A stretch of 64,000 bases of DNA, taken from the NCBI GenBank assembly GCA_004293165.1, contig RDYL01000002.1, forward strand, positions 186,001 to 250,000, given 5' to 3'. Below are positions 62,215 to 64,000 of this stretch, piece by piece. How positions within the stretch are numbered: position 1 is the stretch's first letter; each line of letters opens with the position of its first letter. The notes under the pieces are model-generated. The model was given only the letters and a program-made list of their open reading frames with translations, was not told the DNA's origin and searched no databases. The DNA is from Flavobacteriia bacterium. Its GTDB lineage: Bacteria; Bacteroidota; Bacteroidia; Flavobacteriales; Flavobacteriaceae. The position numbers and the translations under genes were made by a program.

Positions 62215-62883
62215 TTAATTTGTTGCATTAAATGGGTGATTGAATAATTCTTTTAGTGAAAAATAAGTTAAAAAGACACTATAAATTGATAAAATGAAAA
62301 CTCCAGTATTTAATGATTTTTTTAAAAGACATAAATTTTCAAAATCAAAATAAATTGTAAATAATGCAACAATTATGATTAATAGAAAAAGAATTATTAA
62401 ATACTTTACAGCTTCAAAATGTGCTTTTCTATATTGATTTAATTCAGGCATTGCTGTTTTAAAACAAAACTCAATATTCCGTTTATCTGACATCAACATA
62501 GTATAATCTTCACTAAGGTTGTTGTTCTTCGAATAAACTAATTTTTCATCGATTTTAGGAATTAGTTTCAAATAATTTCTTTCATACTGGCTTTCAAATA
62601 ATACATATCCATAATACTCGTATTTAGTCAAAATCGCATTGAATTTCTCCATATTTCTTTTAAGTGCGTCATCTATTAAATTCAGCCTAATAGTTAAAAC
62701 CGCTACAACTATTGTGAATAATAAGCCTTCAATTTGAATTATTGATGATAAAATAGTATCGCTTTTATTTCCAACGAAAAAAATATTACAATTGTAATAT
62801 TCTATAATTGATAACAGGTAAGCCATTGAACCTGAGAATAGTATTGGCAAAATTATTTGCTTAAAAAATAATTTGGGATTCAT
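62215..62883 (-). CDS. Membrane protein of unknown function with four helices
   Basis: 222 residues. Two N-terminal hydrophobic segments (IILPILFSGSMAYLLSII, IIQIEGLLFTIVVAVLTIRL), a charged cytoplasmic helical middle (about 75-150; LKRNMEKFNAILTKYEYY, MPELNQYRKAHFEAV) and two C-terminal segments (YLIILFLLIIIVALFTIYF, GVFILSIYSVFLTYFSL). No family recognised. It sits between the DUF1036 gene (16-nt gap) and the M4 protease gene (10-nt gap), clearly one operon, so an accessory role in export or sensing of that protease is conceivable but unproven. Confidence 0.8.
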   Translation of the reverse strand: MNPKLFFKQIILPILFSGSMAYLLSIIEYYNCNIFFVGNKSDTILSSIIQIEGLLFTIVVAVLTIRLNLIDDALKRNMEKFNAILTKYEYYGYVLFESQYERNYLKLIPKIDEKLVYSKNNNLSEDYTMLMSDKRNIEFCFKTAMPELNQYRKAHFEAVKYLIILFLLIIIVALFTIYFDFENLCLLKKSLNTGVFILSIYSVFLTYFSLKELFNHPFNATN

Positions 62884-62899
62884 TTTTTAGTTTGTACAA

Positions 62900-63793
62900 T
62901 TAATTAAAAGTCCATTTATTTACACCGGGAACTACATTTCTTTTAGTAAACTTCTTTTTACTCCAACAATCTTTAGTATCGGCAAATTTTATTTTAAAAG
63001 CTTGAGTAGCATCAACACAAAATTGCCCATCACCAGACCCCCATTCGGTTACTAATCCTTGTCGTCCTCTTATATAGACATTACCTGTGTAATTTCCAAT
63101 ATCAATTGTTCTATTACTATATGGCTGTATTGTATACCAACCTACTGAAGTCCAACATTTGTCGTTATTGTCATAATAGGCATAACAAGCACTAATTTCA
63201 GAACCCGTGTTGTTGTAAAATTCTATAAAAGTAGAAGCTTGAGAAGTTGGAGTATTATAAGTTGTTTGAGGGGCAATTTGAACAGCATTAGAATTATTGG
63301 AAGACATTAAATACAATTCAGGTTCTCCGTCTAGAAAAAAACGCTTTAAGTAAGTATAATCTAATCTATCATTGGAAATATCTTTAAAATAACTCACTGG
63401 CATCATGGCGTTAGTAGCATCACCCATTTTTGGTTGGTCTATAACTCCAGCAGCGTTTATTAAAACACTTAATTTATCTGGATTATAAGTTTGCCCAAAC
63501 GAATTTGTGATAAATCTAACTGCATAACCTGAAGCAGTTATATAAGTGTTACCATCTGGGAGCGATTGCTTTTCGATACTTAATCGTTGATTTATAACTA
63601 TGTAATTCCCGTTTTTTGTGTAAGCAACTCTCATATAATTATTTCCATAACTATATGTATCATTAAGTACCATCAAACAATCATACTTAATATTCCCTGT
63701 ATAAAAAGTAATTTCACAAATTGTTGTTTTTGCCTCAGATTTACTTGAAATAAAAAACAATGATAAAATCAAAATTCCTAATATTTTTTTCAT
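62900..63793 (-). CDS. Exported protein with a C-terminal DUF1036-like domain
   Basis: 297 residues. Signal peptide (about 1-21, SKSEAKT). The N-terminal half (CEITFYTGNIKYDCLMVLND.., LDGEPELYLM) is of unknown fold. The C-terminal ~105 residues match DUF1036: SACYAYYDNNDKCWTSVGWYTIQPYSNRTIDIGNYTG.VYIRG, then TEWGSGDGQFCVDATQAFKI, with paired Cys that could form disulfides. DUF1036 is usually found alone in exported proteins of proteobacteria and cyanobacteria; role unknown. First gene of the M4-protease operon, divergent from an XRE regulator. Confidence 0.8.
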   Translation of the reverse strand: MKKILGILILSLFFISSKSEAKTTICEITFYTGNIKYDCLMVLNDTYSYGNNYMRVAYTKNGNYIVINQRLSIEKQSLPDGNTYITASGYAVRFITNSFGQTYNPDKLSVLINAAGVIDQPKMGDATNAMMPVSYFKDISNDRLDYTYLKRFFLDGEPELYLMSSNNSNAVQIAPQTTYNTPTSQASTFIEFYNNTGSEISACYAYYDNNDKCWTSVGWYTIQPYSNRTIDIGNYTGNVYIRGRQGLVTEWGSGDGQFCVDATQAFKIKFADTKDCWSKKKFTKRNVVPGVNKWTFN

Positions 63794-63823
63794 GTGTCTT
63801 TGCTTTTAAATTATATAACTTCA

Positions 63824-63831
63824 CAAATCTA
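63824..63831 (-). promoter_or_regulatory. Predicted -7 element of the DUF1036/M4-protease operon
   Basis: CAAATCTA on the plus strand is TAGATTTG on the minus strand, 30 nt before the ATG. Confidence 0.55.
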
Positions 63832-63870
63832 ACAAATAATTTTATCACATTTTACAAATATTTACCTTTT

Positions 63871-63919
63871 ATTACGCATATATGTATAAAATGCGTAATT
63901 TTACTTACTCACAAGTGAG
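63871..63919. promoter_or_regulatory. Two inverted repeats in the divergent DUF1036/XRE promoter region
   Basis: ATTACGCAT (63871-63879) pairs with ATGCGTAAT (63891-63899). Closer to the XRE gene, CTCAC (63908-63912) pairs with GTGAG (63915-63919). They lie just upstream of the XRE -7 element and within about 90 bp of the operon start on the other side, so they are candidate binding sites of the XRE protein. Confidence 0.5.
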
Positions 63920-63921
63920 CA

Positions 63922-63929
63922 TAATTTTG
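63922..63929 (+). promoter_or_regulatory. Predicted -7 element of the XRE regulator, 4 nt before its ATG
   Basis: TAATTTTG is an exact TAnnTTTG; ATG at 63934 follows after 4 nt, implying a leaderless transcript. Confidence 0.6.
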
Positions 63930-63933
63930 TATT

Positions 63934-64000
63934 ATGCAACATCGAGGCGAAATCATCAAAGAGGCAGTGTACAAAAGTGGCTTTCCCATAACAGAGCTAG
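63934..64000 (+). CDS. XRE-family transcriptional regulator, N-terminus (partial)
   Basis: The first 22 codons before the window ends: MQHRGEIIKEAVYKSGFPIT and on. The pattern G..I..AV..SGF.IT.LA is the first helix and turn of a Cro/CI-type helix-turn-helix in small flavobacterial XRE proteins. It is divergent from the DUF1036/M4-protease operon, with palindromes between. It probably regulates itself and perhaps that operon. The rest of the gene is outside the window. Confidence 0.6.
   Translation, partial: MQHRGEIIKEAVYKSGFPITEL

Overview
The window looks like a chromosomal segment of a Flavobacterium-type member of the Bacteroidota (Flavobacteriaceae). The grounds are: low GC; many matches to the Bacteroidota -7 promoter element TAnnTTTG; type IX secretion (T9SS) C-terminal sorting domains; a gliding-type adhesin next to PorP/SprF and OmpA/PorE-like genes; a fused MurF-alanine racemase; and a carboxypeptidase-regulatory-type TonB receptor. 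Most genes are ordinary housekeeping genes. I see no rRNA, prophage, insertion sequence or CRISPR array. Two tRNA genes are present, tRNA-Met(CAT) and tRNA-Leu(CAA).

Layout. 1-608: tail of an unknown membrane protein and queD. 659-9813 (minus): T9SS surface module of a 2096-residue adhesin, a PorP/SprF-like protein and an OmpA/PorE-like protein. 9966-16371: lpxH, an MFS exporter, recJ, an OsmC protein, a 55-residue membrane peptide, rsmI and an acidic unknown protein. 16473-19960: tdk, murF-alr, mscL. 20076-21329: a two-gene GHKL-ATPase/STAS-like module, the least explained system here. 21549-26080: asd, then a His/Cys-rich small protein, a ZnuD-like TonB receptor and a lipoprotein, probably for metal uptake. 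26188-37339: two S9 peptidases, an AIM24-like protein, an operon of a FAD oxidoreductase, mtgA and an SDR enzyme, a TlpA-like thioredoxin, DedA and a DAACS symporter. 37434-42435 (minus): pdxA, yceD, rpmF, fabH, accB, accC (envelope and fatty-acid synthesis). 42494-45686: ribE, a small CTERM-like protein, tRNA-Met, mce, rbfA and an FtsX-type permease. 45690-48365: a lipoprotein, an AT-rich stretch with a membrane-anchored AraC regulator, and tRNA-Leu. 48533-57166: prs, rplY/ctc, pth, a secreted M43 metalloprotease, ribF, an M20 dipeptidase, recX, thiL. 57356-64000: a YafQ/DUF2683 toxin-antitoxin pair, a possibly frameshifted lipoprotein, an operon of a DUF1036 protein, a membrane protein and an M4 metalloprotease with four CUB-like domains, and the start of a divergent XRE regulator.

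Three themes recur. First, secretion to the surface by T9SS: the adhesin, the M43 and M4 proteases and the envelope machinery. Second, compact promoter architecture: several TAnnTTTG elements lie only 4-5 nt before a start codon (apparently leaderless genes), and two divergent gene pairs have interleaved promoters. Third, small interspersed intergenic repeats of the kind common in flavobacteria, one of which forms the 3' end of recX. All functional names come from reading motifs in the sequence; no database search was possible.
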